Below, in pieces: positions 1-9,104 of a stretch of DNA of 64,000 bases (the first letter of the stretch is position 1; every line of letters starts with the position of its first letter). The notes under the pieces were generated by a model. It made no database searches. It saw only the letters and a program-made list of their open reading frames with translations, and was not told where the DNA came from. The position numbers and the translations under genes were made by a program. The stretch is taken from positions 1,798,001 through 1,862,000 of the forward strand of contig NZ_JASSUA010000001.1 of assembly GCF_030227115.1 (NCBI RefSeq). The letters are read 5' to 3'. Origin of the DNA: Marinobacter sp. SS13-12. Lineage in GTDB: Bacteria; Pseudomonadota; Gammaproteobacteria; Pseudomonadales; Oleiphilaceae.

Positions 1-2
1 TA

Positions 3-1223
3 ACGTTTCTGTCACCCCTGGTATGGCTGGTTCTCGGCTGGTTACTGATTCACGGCTCCGAAACGTCCGTCACCTGGTCGGTGGCGATGCTGGTCATCGG
101 CGGCGTGTACGGTGTGCTGGCCTGGAAAATGGAAGCGCTCGAACGCTATCGGCGTGGCGTTGTCTGGGCCGTTCTCGCGGCGCACATAAGTTACTCCCTG
201 GCAGCAGTGATGCTGTTCCGCGAAGGCTCACTGACGCTCGCACTTTCAGCCCAGTTTGTCAGTCTGACCTGGCTGGCACGCCACTATGAGATGCCGGAAC
301 TGTACCTGTTGTTGAAAGTGGCGCTGGCCCTGGTCGTTGCACGGCTGACCTTCAATCCATGGTTGCAGGACTACGATGCCACCGTGCATTGGTCCTTGTG
401 GACCTATGGTGGGGCGGCGCTGTTTGCCGGCATTGCCACCTTGATGGCCGGCAGGAATCATGGCATTCGCCCGTGGCTCGAAGGGGCAACACTGCATTTG
501 CTGGTGTTGTTCCTCGGCGCGGAGATGCGTCATTGGCTCTATGAGGGCGATATTTTTGCCCTTGAGTACAGTTTCACCGAGGCGACCATCAACACCTTGC
601 TGTGGGGCGCGCTTAGCCTGACCTACATGGTGCGCGCAAGAGCAAGCCAGTCGCTGGAATGGCTCTATCGCCTGTTCTCGTGGATTCTGCTTGGACTGTC
701 CATCCTGAGTTATCTCACTCTCGTTACTGTGCACAATCCCTGGTGGGGCGACAGCGTCATTGGTGATGCTGCGATATTCAACATGCTGTTGCCTGCCTTT
801 GGTGGCCCGGTGCTGCTGGTGCTTGTTGCAAGCCGGTTCCCTCAGCTTGCACCCCGGCTATGGTCGTTGTGCGTGGCAGCTGCCTGTTTTGCGTTGTTTA
901 CCCTGCTGGAAATTCGCCAGCTCTGGCAGGGTAGTGAGATGGGGCTGTCGTTCGGTGTGTCAGAGGGGGAGTTGTACAGCTATTCGGTGGTGGGCATGTT
1001 GTATGCCATTGCCGCCATTCTCTATTCTACGAGACGTGACAATGAGGTGCTTCACAAGGCGGGCATGGCCCTTCTGGGTATTGTGATTGGCAAGATATTC
1101 CTGGTCGACATGGCGGGCCTGCAGGGCCTGTGGCGGGTAGCCGCATTCATGGGGCTTGGCCTGGCGTTGTTAGGGTTGGCCTGGATGTACGGGAAAACGC
1201 GGCGCACGCCTGAGAGTAGCTAG
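3..1223 (+). CDS. DUF2339-like multi-pass membrane protein, C-terminal part
   Basis: The reading frame is already open at the left edge, so the gene starts outside the window and only about 406 C-terminal residues are seen. The protein is a nearly continuous series of hydrophobic segments with short loops. The last 60 residues (a helix, then KAGMALLGIVIGKIFLVD, then a Leu/Gly-rich helix ending in a basic tail) match the usual C-terminus of DUF2339 membrane proteins. The family has no assigned reaction and is placed in the inner membrane. An in-frame ATG lies at 93, but nothing marks it as the true start. A crotonase gene follows 62 bp later on the same strand. Confidence 0.6.
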   Translation, partial: TFLSPLVWLVLGWLLIHGSETSVTWSVAMLVIGGVYGVLAWKMEALERYRRGVVWAVLAAHISYSLAAVMLFREGSLTLALSAQFVSLTWLARHYEMPELYLLLKVALALVVARLTFNPWLQDYDATVHWSLWTYGGAALFAGIATLMAGRNHGIRPWLEGATLHLLVLFLGAEMRHWLYEGDIFALEYSFTEATINTLLWGALSLTYMVRARASQSLEWLYRLFSWILLGLSILSYLTLVTVHNPWWGDSVIGDAAIFNMLLPAFGGPVLLVLVASRFPQLAPRLWSLCVAAACFALFTLLEIRQLWQGSEMGLSFGVSEGELYSYSVVGMLYAIAAILYSTRRDNEVLHKAGMALLGIVIGKIFLVDMAGLQGLWRVAAFMGLGLALLGLAWMYGKTRRTPESS

Positions 1224-1285
1224 TTTGGGCAGAAGGTGGCAAAGTTCGCCACTCCAAAATTCAACTTCAGCAAGAGGGTATTCCG

Positions 1286-1984
1286 GTGACGGACCTTGTA
1301 AATTACCAATTGGAAGATGGCGTAGCCACAATCACTATCAGTAACGGCAAGGCGAATGCGCTGAGCCACGACGTGTTTGAAGCGCTGAATCACGCCCTTG
1401 ACCGGGCCGAGGAAGACAATGCAGTGGTCATTCTGACCGGGCAGCCCGGTATTCTTTCCGGCGGCTACGACCTGAAGGAAATGCAGAAGGGGCCGAAGGA
1501 AGCGTCCGCGCTGGTCACGGTCGGTTCACGGTTCACCCGTCGCCTGGCAGCCTTCCCGCTGCCGATAATCGGTGCCTGCAGTGGCCACGCCATTGCCAAG
1601 GGCGCGTTCATTCTCCTGTCAGTGGACTACCGCATTGGTATCGAGGGTGATTTCAAGCTGGGCCTGAACGAAGTGGCCATCGGTATGACTATGCACCATG
1701 CCGGTATCGAGATTGCGCGCCATCGCCTGTCGCCGGCGCATTTTTACCGTTCTGTGATTAACGCGGAAATCTTCAGCCCCAGAGGAGCCGTTGATGCCGG
1801 TTTCCTGGATGAGGTGGTTGCGCCGGAGCAGCTTAAGGAGAGGGCGAATGAAGTGGCCCAGCAGTTCCGTAAGCTGAACATGAAGGCGCACGAGCAGACC
1901 AAGCGTAAAGCCAAGGCCGCGTATCTCGAACTTCTGGATGATTGTATCCTGAAGGACGCAGAACACCTTGGTTTAATGGCCTGA
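1286..1984 (+). CDS. Crotonase / enoyl-CoA hydratase-isomerase family protein
   Basis: A 232-residue protein of the crotonase fold, which acts on acyl-CoA thioesters in the cytoplasm. The first oxyanion-hole segment is LSGGYDLKE (57-65) and the second is SGHAIAKGA (99-107). A Glu at about 129 (LNEVAIGM) is the likely acid/base residue. The length is short for a true EchA-type hydratase (about 260), as is common for uncharacterised members often annotated only as crotonase/enoyl-CoA hydratase. The start is GTG, with an AGAGG ribosome site about 8 nt upstream. The exact substrate cannot be read from the sequence. Confidence 0.85.
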   Translation: MTDLVNYQLEDGVATITISNGKANALSHDVFEALNHALDRAEEDNAVVILTGQPGILSGGYDLKEMQKGPKEASALVTVGSRFTRRLAAFPLPIIGACSGHAIAKGAFILLSVDYRIGIEGDFKLGLNEVAIGMTMHHAGIEIARHRLSPAHFYRSVINAEIFSPRGAVDAGFLDEVVAPEQLKERANEVAQQFRKLNMKAHEQTKRKAKAAYLELLDDCILKDAEHLGLMA

Positions 1985-2039
1985 GAATGCGTGGCCTGAT
2001 TAACCTTTCTGTCCCACTTTGATTCCGGAACCACAAGCG

Positions 2040-2606
2040 ATGCCAAAAGCAGGTGAAATCAAGAAGAATTCCGCAGTTGAATACGAGGGTGGCGTTTACT
2101 TCGTCAAGGACATCGAGCGGTCAGTGCCGCAGGGCAGAGCCGGTGGCAGCCTTTATCGCATGCGTCTCTACGACGTAGTGACCGGCTACAAGATCGACCA
2201 GACGTTCAAGGATTCCGACATGCTGAACCTGGCTGACCTGGTCCGAAGGCCAGCCACGTTCTCCTATTCAGACGGCGAAGAGTACGTCTTCATGGATACT
2301 GAAGACTTCACACAATACAGCCTCAATGGCGAGGCCATTGCCGATGAGTTGCTGTTCATCAACGAGGATACCCAGGGATTGATGGTGATTCTTGTAAGCG
2401 ATGCGCCTGTAGCCCTGGACTTGCCCCCGACGGTGGATCTTGTCATCGAGGAAACCGATCCCTCGGTAAAAGGCGGGTCTGCAACGGCGCGGACCAAGCC
2501 TGCCAGGCTCACGACGGGCCTGGTTATTCAGGTGCCTGAACATATTTCTACCGGCGACCGAATCAAGATCAATGTGGAAGAGCGCCGGTTCCTGGGCCGG
2601 GCGTGA
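2040..2606 (+). CDS. efpL: EF-P-like protein EfpL (YeiP)
   Basis: A 188-residue EF-P paralogue that binds ribosomes stalled on proline-containing and similar motifs. The N-terminus ([10 protein letters not shown]), the YVFMD block and the end (GLVIQVPE then ERRFLGRA) follow E. coli YeiP closely. The tip of the first KOW-like domain reads [12 protein letters not shown]. Arg33 falls exactly where E. coli EfpL has Arg33, where classic EF-P carries a modified Lys. ATG at 2040 was chosen because it reproduces the family N-terminus; a TTG seven codons upstream is the alternative. It converges with pxpC, leaving only 10 bp between the stops. Confidence 0.95.
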   Translation: MPKAGEIKKNSAVEYEGGVYFVKDIERSVPQGRAGGSLYRMRLYDVVTGYKIDQTFKDSDMLNLADLVRRPATFSYSDGEEYVFMDTEDFTQYSLNGEAIADELLFINEDTQGLMVILVSDAPVALDLPPTVDLVIEETDPSVKGGSATARTKPARLTTGLVIQVPEHISTGDRIKINVEERRFLGRA

Positions 2607-2616
2607 TACGGCCGCT

Positions 2617-3555
2617 TTAGAGGAACGCTGCCAGGAACTGCCGGTGCTGTCGCAGTGCGCTGTCGATACCGGCAGCCCTGAGGCGCACGGTCTGCCCCGG
2701 CAGACATTGGGCAAGGCGGCTGGCGGCCAGGGGTGTCAGGTTGCCCAGACGCGGGTAGCCGCCAATGGTCTGCCGGTCGTTCAGCAGGACGATTGGCTGG
2801 CCATCCGGTGGTACCTGAACGGCGCCCAGTGAAATTCCTTCCGATACCAGTGAGCCGATGGTGCAGTGCAGCCGCGGGCCGGTAAGGCGAACCCCCATGC
2901 GGTCAGCGCGTTGGTCCACCTGCCATTGTGCATTGAATGTATCAAACAGACTCTTGCCAGTGAATGCCGCTATCTGTGCACCCGGCAACAGATCCAGCGT
3001 GGGTGTCTGGCGATAGTCCCGCTGTTCCTGCCCCGGCGCAACCCGATCCGTGGTGGCGGCTTGGTTCTGGTTTACGGGCAGGGTGTCCCCTTCCCGCAGG
3101 CTGGATCCCTGGCCGTCAAAGCCTCCAAGCTGTTCCCGTACCACGCAGGCGACGCTTCCCAGTACGGTATCGCTGCGAAACCCGCCTGCCACGGCAAGAT
3201 ACGCCCGCAAACCGTTAACCGGGGTGCGAAAGGTCAGCGTATCGCCGGCACTGATGGCCAGGGTTCGCCACATGGCCGCCGGCTGCTGATTGTGCTTGGT
3301 GCCAAGGTCTGCGCCTGTCAGTGCAATGGTCAGGTCCCGCTCTGCTACCAGTTCCAGCCCGCCGAAAGTGATTTCGAGCGCTGCGGTGCCCCAGGCATTG
3401 CCTGTGAGGTGGTTGGCCCAGGCCCAGGCGTGCAGGTCAGCCGGCCCGCCCTGGGTTACACCCAGGTGTCTGACTCCGAAACGGCCCGCATCCTGCAACA
3501 GCGCCAGAGGGCCGGCGCGGGAGACGTGAAATCCGGTCAGGTCGCTTGCACTCAT
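2617..3555 (-). CDS. pxpC: 5-oxoprolinase subunit PxpC (biotin-dependent carboxyltransferase family, KipA-like)
   Basis: A 312-residue AHS2/KipA-family protein and one of three subunits of the prokaryotic ATP-dependent 5-oxoprolinase, which opens 5-oxo-L-proline to L-glutamate. The family N-terminal pattern is visible (GPLALLQDAGRFGVRHLGVTQ), followed by GGPADLHAW. The C-terminal half has the conserved GSLVSEGISLGAVQVPPDGQ and the VLLNDRQTIGGYPRLG block. It is the last gene of the long minus-strand operon and overlaps pxpB by 4 bp (ATGA). Adjacent pxpB and pxpA make the assignment firm. Without the neighbours it could have been called allophanate hydrolase subunit 2. Confidence 0.93.
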   Translation of the reverse strand: MSASDLTGFHVSRAGPLALLQDAGRFGVRHLGVTQGGPADLHAWAWANHLTGNAWGTAALEITFGGLELVAERDLTIALTGADLGTKHNQQPAAMWRTLAISAGDTLTFRTPVNGLRAYLAVAGGFRSDTVLGSVACVVREQLGGFDGQGSSLREGDTLPVNQNQAATTDRVAPGQEQRDYRQTPTLDLLPGAQIAAFTGKSLFDTFNAQWQVDQRADRMGVRLTGPRLHCTIGSLVSEGISLGAVQVPPDGQPIVLLNDRQTIGGYPRLGNLTPLAASRLAQCLPGQTVRLRAAGIDSALRQHRQFLAAFL

Positions 3556-4277
3556 TTTGTCGACTCCCCGTTACAGGGTGAGGCATCGCCACCCTGCGCC
3601 TCGAATTCCTCCCGGTTCAACGCCACGAAGCGCACGCGGTCGCCCACCCTGAGCAGACTGAACCCCTCGCGATTGCGATCAAACAGCCGTGCCGGCGTCC
3701 GGCCGATCAGGTTCCAGCCGCCGGGAGTGACCACCGGGTAAGCCGCAGTTTGCTGGCCGGCGATAGCCACGCTGCCCGCGGGGACTTTCTGACGCGGGGT
3801 ATCCAGACGCGGACAGTTCAGTGCCTGGTCCAGCAGTCCCATAAAGGCAAACCCGGGCGCGAAGCCGAGAGCGAACACGCGATATTCCCGGCTGCTATGA
3901 GCTTCGATGACGGAATCGATCGACAGGTCTGAGAGATCGGCCACCCGCTGGAGGTCAGGGCCTACCTGCTGGTGGTACCAGGTGGGTAGCTCGTGGAGTT
4001 TTCCACCGGCGTCGGCTTCGGCAGGCCTGAGGGTGGCGAGTATGTCGAGCAGTTTTTGTCGCGCCTCGCTGGGTGTTATCCGAAGCGGATCAAAAACCAC
4101 CATCAGCGTTGTGTAGGAAGGCACCAGGTCCACTAGGGTGTCGCCAAATGCAGCCTCACATTCCTCAGCAAGGGCGGTCAGCCACAGAAGGTTGTTTTCC
4201 TCAATGCTGTCGAACAGCCGCACCATCCAACCATCCAGGCCGGCCCGTTCCAGGCAGGGTAAGCGTGTGGATTTCAT
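3552..4277 (-). CDS. pxpB: 5-oxoprolinase subunit PxpB (KipI-like)
   Basis: A 241-residue AHS1/KipI-family protein, partner of PxpC in 5-oxoprolinase. The diagnostic region is present: [16 protein letters not shown], then [18 protein letters not shown], then [20 protein letters not shown]. It overlaps pxpA upstream and pxpC downstream by 4 bp each, which suggests translational coupling and fixed subunit ratios. The start gives a normal family length. B. subtilis KipI inhibits the sporulation kinase KinA, but no kinase is nearby here, so the 5-oxoprolinase role is preferred. Confidence 0.93.
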   Translation of the reverse strand: MKSTRLPCLERAGLDGWMVRLFDSIEENNLLWLTALAEECEAAFGDTLVDLVPSYTTLMVVFDPLRITPSEARQKLLDILATLRPAEADAGGKLHELPTWYHQQVGPDLQRVADLSDLSIDSVIEAHSSREYRVFALGFAPGFAFMGLLDQALNCPRLDTPRQKVPAGSVAIAGQQTAAYPVVTPGGWNLIGRTPARLFDRNREGFSLLRVGDRVRFVALNREEFEAQGGDASPCNGESTK

Positions 4278-5029
4278 GCCCGTTCTTTAAGCTGGTTGAG
4301 CATTTGCCGAATAGCGAGCACGGAGGCCACTGACTCTTCGTTATCTCCGTGGACACACAGGGTGTCTGCAGTCAGGATCAGTTCACTGCCATCGCTGGCG
4401 GTTAGTGGTTGCCCCGTGGCAATTCGCTGGGCCTGATCGAGAATAACGTCAGGGTCGTGATGTACCGCACCCGCCTTAGTTCTGGAAACCAGCCTGCCGT
4501 CGGCGTCGTAGGCGCGGTCGGCAAAGGCTTCAAACCAGAGTGCGAGGTCGTGCTCACGGGCCAGTTCACGTATAGCGCTGGGGTCTCGGGTTGCCAGGGT
4601 CATCAGCGGCAGTTCCGGGTCATAGGCTTTAATGGCCCTGGCGACGGCGCTGAAGATTTCCGGTTTGTGGGTCATATCGTTATAGAGCGCGCCGTGGGGT
4701 TTTACATAACGGAGCTCAGTGCTTTCTGCCCGACACATGGCCGCCAGGGCACCTATCTGGTAGAGCACCAGATTTTCGATTTCCTCCGCCGAAAAGGCCA
4801 TTGAGCGGCGGCCGAAACCGACCAGGTCCGGGTAGGCCGGATGGGCTCCGATACCGACGGCATGTTCCGCTGCCATGCGAACCGTGCGCCGCATGACGTC
4901 CGGGTCCGAGGCGTGAAAGCCGCAGGCGATATTGGCCAGATCCACGTGTGGCATAACCTTGTGGTCCAGGCCCATCACCCAGGGGCCGAAGCTTTCACCC
5001 ATGTCGGCGTTCAGCAGTAAAGGTTTCAT
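4274..5029 (-). CDS. pxpA: 5-oxoprolinase subunit PxpA (LamB/YcsF family)
   Basis: A 251-residue LamB/YcsF protein with a TIM-like fold, the third subunit of 5-oxoprolinase. The start [14 protein letters not shown], the [12 protein letters not shown] segment, [12 protein letters not shown] and the KPHGALYND motif are all hallmarks. The C-terminus has [11 protein letters not shown]. The length matches the family (about 245-255). An AGAGGACACC ribosome site precedes the ATG. It follows the oxidoreductase gene after 39 bp and leads the tightly coupled pxpABC block. Confidence 0.95.
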   Translation of the reverse strand: MKPLLLNADMGESFGPWVMGLDHKVMPHVDLANIACGFHASDPDVMRRTVRMAAEHAVGIGAHPAYPDLVGFGRRSMAFSAEEIENLVLYQIGALAAMCRAESTELRYVKPHGALYNDMTHKPEIFSAVARAIKAYDPELPLMTLATRDPSAIRELAREHDLALWFEAFADRAYDADGRLVSRTKAGAVHHDPDVILDQAQRIATGQPLTASDGSELILTADTLCVHGDNEESVASVLAIRQMLNQLKERA

Positions 5030-5068
5030 GGTGTCCTCTCTTTCTTTGCTTTGAAACAGCCTGTTGAC

Positions 5069-6235
5069 TCAGAAGATGTTCGAGCGTTCGTACTGTTTTG
5101 GCCACTCTACATTTTCGGCTTTCAGGGCCGCTGCGGCGCGAAGCGGCCAGGCCGGGTCCGACAGCAGCGCCCGCCCCAGAATAACCAGGTCGGCCTGGCC
5201 GTTGGCGACGATCGACTCGGCCAGGTCCGGGCTGTGAATCAGGCCAACGGCACCGGTGGCGATATCCGCCCGCGAGCGCACCGCCTGGGCCAGGGGTACC
5301 TGATAGCCCGGGTGAACGGGAATCTTCTGGCGCGGATCATTACCCCCTGATGAACAGTCTATCAGGTCGACAGCGCCCTGAAACCGTAACAGAGTGGCCA
5401 GCCGTACGGTGTCGTCGAGCGTCCAGCCACCGTCGACCCAATCGGTACAGGACAACCGCACAAACAGAGGCAGGTGGTCCGGCCATTCCTCGCGCACCAC
5501 GGCGATGGACTCCTGCAGGAAGCGTATGCGGTTTTCAAAGCTGCCGCCGTACTCATCGGTACGTTGATTGCTCAGGGGCGACAGGAACTGGTGTATCAGG
5601 TAACCGTGGGCGCCGTGCAGTTCCAGTGCTTTGAAACCGGCCTCACGCGCACGTCGGGTGGCGGATTTCAGGCTCTGCAGGGACTCGCCTATCTGATGGT
5701 TAGTCATCGCTTCCGGTACCTGCCACCCGCTGGCGTAGGGCAGGGCTGACGCCGACACCAGATCTTCCCATCCGCCGGTGTCGGCCCTCAGGGGGTGCGA
5801 GCCTTCCCATGGCCGCCCCACCGATGCCTTGCGGCCGGCATGGCCAAGTTGAATGCCGGGCACGGCGCCCTGAGTCTCAACAAAACGGACAATGCGGGCA
5901 AGGTGATCGCGCTGTTCATCGTTCCATAGCCCCAGGCAATGGGGTGTGATGCGCCCACGGGGTTCGATGTGAACGGCTTCAGTGAACACCCAGCCCGCAC
6001 CACCGGCCGCCCGGGCACCCAGGTGAACAAAGTGCCAGTCGTTGGAGAGCCCGTTCTCGCCGGAATACTGGCACATTGGTGAGAGCATGATTCGGTTGCG
6101 CGCTTCCACAGAGCGAAAACGGACCGGCCGGAACATATGCGGCTTCGGGTCACGTCGGAGGATGCGGCGGGCATTTTCGCCACCGGAACGGGAATCGGCG
6201 ATCGGTGCGTTCGACTCGGTGGTTTTGTCACTCAT
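5069..6235 (-). CDS. NADH:flavin oxidoreductase, old yellow enzyme family (YqjM-like)
   Basis: A 388-residue FMN-dependent TIM-barrel protein of the old yellow enzyme family, which usually reduces activated C=C bonds with NAD(P)H. Visible marks are LSPMCQYS (the Cys typical of the YqjM class), IQLGHAGRKAS (flavin/substrate His region), GAHGYLIHQFLSPLSNQRTD and a C-terminal phosphate-binding segment before LGRALLSDP. About 33 residues precede the usual family start (MFRPVRFRS), so an internal start is possible. An AAGGA site supports the ATG used. It overlaps the membrane-protein gene by 8 bp. Its role in a pyroglutamate operon is unknown. Confidence 0.9.
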   Translation of the reverse strand: MSDKTTESNAPIADSRSGGENARRILRRDPKPHMFRPVRFRSVEARNRIMLSPMCQYSGENGLSNDWHFVHLGARAAGGAGWVFTEAVHIEPRGRITPHCLGLWNDEQRDHLARIVRFVETQGAVPGIQLGHAGRKASVGRPWEGSHPLRADTGGWEDLVSASALPYASGWQVPEAMTNHQIGESLQSLKSATRRAREAGFKALELHGAHGYLIHQFLSPLSNQRTDEYGGSFENRIRFLQESIAVVREEWPDHLPLFVRLSCTDWVDGGWTLDDTVRLATLLRFQGAVDLIDCSSGGNDPRQKIPVHPGYQVPLAQAVRSRADIATGAVGLIHSPDLAESIVANGQADLVILGRALLSDPAWPLRAAAALKAENVEWPKQYERSNIF

Positions 6236-7061
6236 GGGGATTTCCTTTTATTGTTGATTCCGGTGTCAGTAAATGGCCGTAAGCGCGCCGCACCCGCCAC
6301 TGGCTGACCAGGAACAGAGTGGCGCTGACGGCAATGGATGCCAGTAGGGCGCCCAGAAACGTGACCATGGGCGCCACATGCCCGACGAGAATTGCCGTTA
6401 CCACGGCAAAGGCAACAAGGCTGAGCATGCCTTGTTGCGCGGCGGCGACGGTGGCTCTTGCCACATCGGGACCATAACGGTCGTGAAGTGTCCAGCCGAT
6501 TGTGAACAGACCCACGGGAAATCCGACCAGTATGCCCGACAGCATGGGGCCGGAGCGGGCCGCCAGTGTGGTGGCTACGGCCACAAGTACACCTGCAAGG
6601 AGCCCTCGCAACACCACATCGAACCAGCCGGAGACCGCCACTACTTTGGGCTGAGTCAGGTCCAGAGCACGTTTGATGACTTCTGCTGCAAGCAGCACCA
6701 GGCCGTAAAGTACAACGGCAACAGCAACCCCCCCGGGAACGAAAGAGAACAGGTATGCCCCCGGAATCCAGATCAGGGTCGCCAGGCCAAGGCTAGGCAG
6801 GGCACCCAGGCGTTCGGCGGTCAGCACGAAACTGATGCTGAACAGTAATGTCGCGATCAGTGCATGCAGGGTTGCCAGTGCGGCATGCTGGATAAATTCT
6901 GTGGGCCATTCCTGTAACAGGAAGAAGTAGCCCGGGCCGAGAATAATGGGCGTTCCGGCAATGATGCCTCCCAGCCTTGGGCCCAGTTTGCCAACTGCAA
7001 CCGACACACCGATGACCACCAGTGCGGTAGCGATCAGTTTGGTCAGGAGCACGGTCAGCAT
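6228..7061 (-). CDS. Membrane protein with two GlpM-like halves, unknown function
   Basis: A 277-residue protein that is almost entirely hydrophobic, with about eight to nine membrane segments. Two stretches resemble each other: GPRLGGIIAGTPIILGPGYF near residue 28 and GPMLSGILVGFPVGLFTIGW near residue 170. Each starts a half with similar downstream Ala-rich helices. The GP-x-x-x-G-x-x-x-G-x-P pattern recalls the small GlpM/DUF3147 membrane proteins, so this looks like a fused duplicate. It sits 5 bp after the amidase gene and overlaps the oxidoreductase gene, firmly inside the operon. Transport or export of a pathway compound is a guess from position only. Confidence 0.55.
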   Translation of the reverse strand: MLTVLLTKLIATALVVIGVSVAVGKLGPRLGGIIAGTPIILGPGYFFLLQEWPTEFIQHAALATLHALIATLLFSISFVLTAERLGALPSLGLATLIWIPGAYLFSFVPGGVAVAVVLYGLVLLAAEVIKRALDLTQPKVVAVSGWFDVVLRGLLAGVLVAVATTLAARSGPMLSGILVGFPVGLFTIGWTLHDRYGPDVARATVAAAQQGMLSLVAFAVVTAILVGHVAPMVTFLGALLASIAVSATLFLVSQWRVRRAYGHLLTPESTIKGNPHE

Positions 7062-7066
7062 GGTCG

Positions 7067-8398
7067 TTACAACACCTGTTCGACAGCTTGCGCCAGCCGC
7101 AACAGGGTGTCATCCGTGCCGTTGCGACCTATCAGCATCAGCCCGCCTGGCAGGTAGCCAGGCTTGTGGTTGGGGAGGGTGATGGAGCACAGGTCCAGCA
7201 TGTTCGCCACGGTAGGGTTCCGCAGGATCAGCAGGTTGAGGCGGGCGTAATCCTCGTCTGCGGTCAGTTCCTCGAACCGTGGCGGAACCACGGGCACTGT
7301 CGGGGCAAGCAGGCCATCGTAATCCTGCAGCCATTCGTCCGCCTCCTGCTTTCGTTGCTGTCGGCGACGGCAAAGTTCCAGGTAGTCGGCGGCGGTAATG
7401 TCGGCACCACGTTCGATCCGGCTGCGCACGCGGGGGTCGTACTGGTCCCCGTGGTCCGCCAGAGACTGGCGGTGCACGAAATAGCTTTCTGCGGCGGTGA
7501 AACCGCCGCCCTCCATGAGCTCGGGGATTGCGGCAAGCACTGGCGCAGGCGCTTCAATGATATTGGCGCCGGCATCGCGCAGCCTGTTCAGGCTGCAGCC
7601 AAATGCCTGTGCAACGGTGTTATCCAGATCGTCCAGCATGTAATCGGTCGGGACCACAAAGCGCATGCCCTTCAGCGATAAAGGTCTGAGTGGCTGGAAT
7701 TGGCGACCAGACAGCACACCATCGAGGCGGGCGCAGCAGTCCACTGTCGGGGCAATAGGGCCGATGGAATCGAGACTGTCGGACAGCGGGAAAGTGCCAT
7801 CACGGGGAACGCGGGACTGGGACGGCTTGAAACCCACCAGGCCACAGAACGCCGCCGGAATCCGCACGGAACCGCCTGTATCGGTGCCAATAGCCCCGGC
7901 GGCCATTCCCCGGGCCACCGCCACCGCAGCGCCGGAAGACGATCCACCGGGAATGCGACCAGGCGCCAGAGGGTTATCCGGTGTGCCGTAGTGCGGGTTC
8001 AATCCCACGCCGGAGTACGCGAACTCGGTCATGTTGGTGTGGCCGGTGATCACGGCGCCTTCACGTCGCAATCGGGAAACGATCAGTGCATCGGTTTGTG
8101 CTGGCGCCTGCCAACCCCGGGACCCGGCATGGGTAATCTCGCCCTTCACGTCAAAAAGCGCTTTCAGGGCGATGGGCAGCCCGGCAAGTTGACCGCCAGC
8201 CAGTCCGGCCTCACGCTGTCGGTCGATGGCATCGGCTTCGGCGCGGGCGGTTCTATCAAAGCGCCTGGTGTAGATCTGGGCATTGGTGTCATCGTCTGCA
8301 TCAATACGCTCGAAACAGCTCTCCAGCAGCTCCGCGGCCTTGTGCTGGCCGCTATCCATCTCGTCAAGCAGCCGGGCGAGTGTGGTTGGCTGATTCAT
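7067..8398 (-). CDS. Amidase signature family hydrolase
   Basis: A 443-residue amidase-signature enzyme with the Ser-cisSer-Lys triad. The Lys lies in PIALKALFDVKG, the cis-Ser in PGGSSSGAAVAVARG and the nucleophilic Ser in DTGGSVRIPAAFCGLVG. These enzymes hydrolyse carboxamides to acid and ammonia. MNQPTTLARLLDEMDSG was chosen as the start because it fits the family and overlaps the DUF2848 stop by 4 bp. The frame stays open further upstream without a sensible N-terminus. In this operon it could release glutamate or pyroglutamate from an amide, but the substrate is not shown by the sequence. Confidence 0.88.
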   Translation of the reverse strand: MNQPTTLARLLDEMDSGQHKAAELLESCFERIDADDDTNAQIYTRRFDRTARAEADAIDRQREAGLAGGQLAGLPIALKALFDVKGEITHAGSRGWQAPAQTDALIVSRLRREGAVITGHTNMTEFAYSGVGLNPHYGTPDNPLAPGRIPGGSSSGAAVAVARGMAAGAIGTDTGGSVRIPAAFCGLVGFKPSQSRVPRDGTFPLSDSLDSIGPIAPTVDCCARLDGVLSGRQFQPLRPLSLKGMRFVVPTDYMLDDLDNTVAQAFGCSLNRLRDAGANIIEAPAPVLAAIPELMEGGGFTAAESYFVHRQSLADHGDQYDPRVRSRIERGADITAADYLELCRRRQQRKQEADEWLQDYDGLLAPTVPVVPPRFEELTADEDYARLNLLILRNPTVANMLDLCSITLPNHKPGYLPGGLMLIGRNGTDDTLLRLAQAVEQVL

Positions 8399-9072
8399 TG
8401 GATCACCGGCAGTGTGCGAATGTTGTACTGGTGCTGAAGTTCGCTGCCTGAGACCGGATCTTTCAGCACCATCCGAAATGCCTGTGCCGGGCGCAGCCCA
8501 CCGAGCACCGGAAGCGTGCCGCACAGCATGGCCTGCCCCGGGGCCAGTTCAGCTTTCTCCAGCCCGAAACGGCGCAGCAGTTCCGCAGGGTGCAGCAGGC
8601 CAGTGACCGGGCCTTCCTGGTACAACACTTCTTCACCGTCGATAGTGGCGTAGGACGCCATCTGCAGTTCGTCCCAGTGGTCGATCACGCTGTCGAGCCG
8701 CCACACCCGGGTGCTCACCGGTTTGACGCAGACCTGTTTCGAGTGGGCCACAGACCAGGCTTCGGCCTCGCGGTCGGTATGATCCGAACCGATGCCTACC
8801 AGGGTGCCCTGATCGGAGCCGATCAGGACCACTTCTACCTCGCCGCTGGAGGCTTCCCCCAGCACCTGGATGTCCGGAGCCGTGGTGAGCTGATTGGCGG
8901 CCACCCGATAGAACAGCGGAGTGGTGGATGGTGGCGTTACACCAATTTCCTTCAGTTCTTCGATGTGTTCGTCGATGGCAGACTGCACCCGCCCTGCCCA
9001 GCCGGCAATGATGAGCTCGCGGACGTCGACGTGAATGGTTTCCTTGGTGTCTGCAAGCTGGAAGTTGGTCAT
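8395..9072 (-). CDS. DUF2848 family protein
   Basis: A 225-residue protein recognised as DUF2848 from VVLIGSDQGTLVGIGSDHTDREAEAW-type sequence, the DELQMASYATIDGE segment and the closing AFRMVLKDPVSG then QHQYNIRTLP. The fold recalls fumarylacetoacetate-hydrolase-like proteins, but no reaction is established. The ATG at 9072 has a CGGAG site 7-10 nt upstream. A GTG at 9108, overlapping the dctM stop as GTGA, is the alternative and would add 12 residues. It overlaps the amidase by 4 bp, and the two probably act in succession. Confidence 0.8.
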   Translation of the reverse strand: MTNFQLADTKETIHVDVRELIIAGWAGRVQSAIDEHIEELKEIGVTPPSTTPLFYRVAANQLTTAPDIQVLGEASSGEVEVVLIGSDQGTLVGIGSDHTDREAEAWSVAHSKQVCVKPVSTRVWRLDSVIDHWDELQMASYATIDGEEVLYQEGPVTGLLHPAELLRRFGLEKAELAPGQAMLCGTLPVLGGLRPAQAFRMVLKDPVSGSELQHQYNIRTLPVIQ

Positions 9073-9104
9073 TGTGTCACTCCGTTCATCGGGTTCATTG
9101 TTGG

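Noticed and set aside
2866..3741. A 291-codon plus-strand frame opposite pxpBC
   Set aside because: Antisense to well-recognised pxpC and pxpB; no family pattern and no ribosome site.
8399..8524. N-terminal extension of the amidase by 42 codons
   Set aside because: The sequence does not resemble amidase N-termini and overlaps DUF2848; the ATGA junction at 8398 is a better start.
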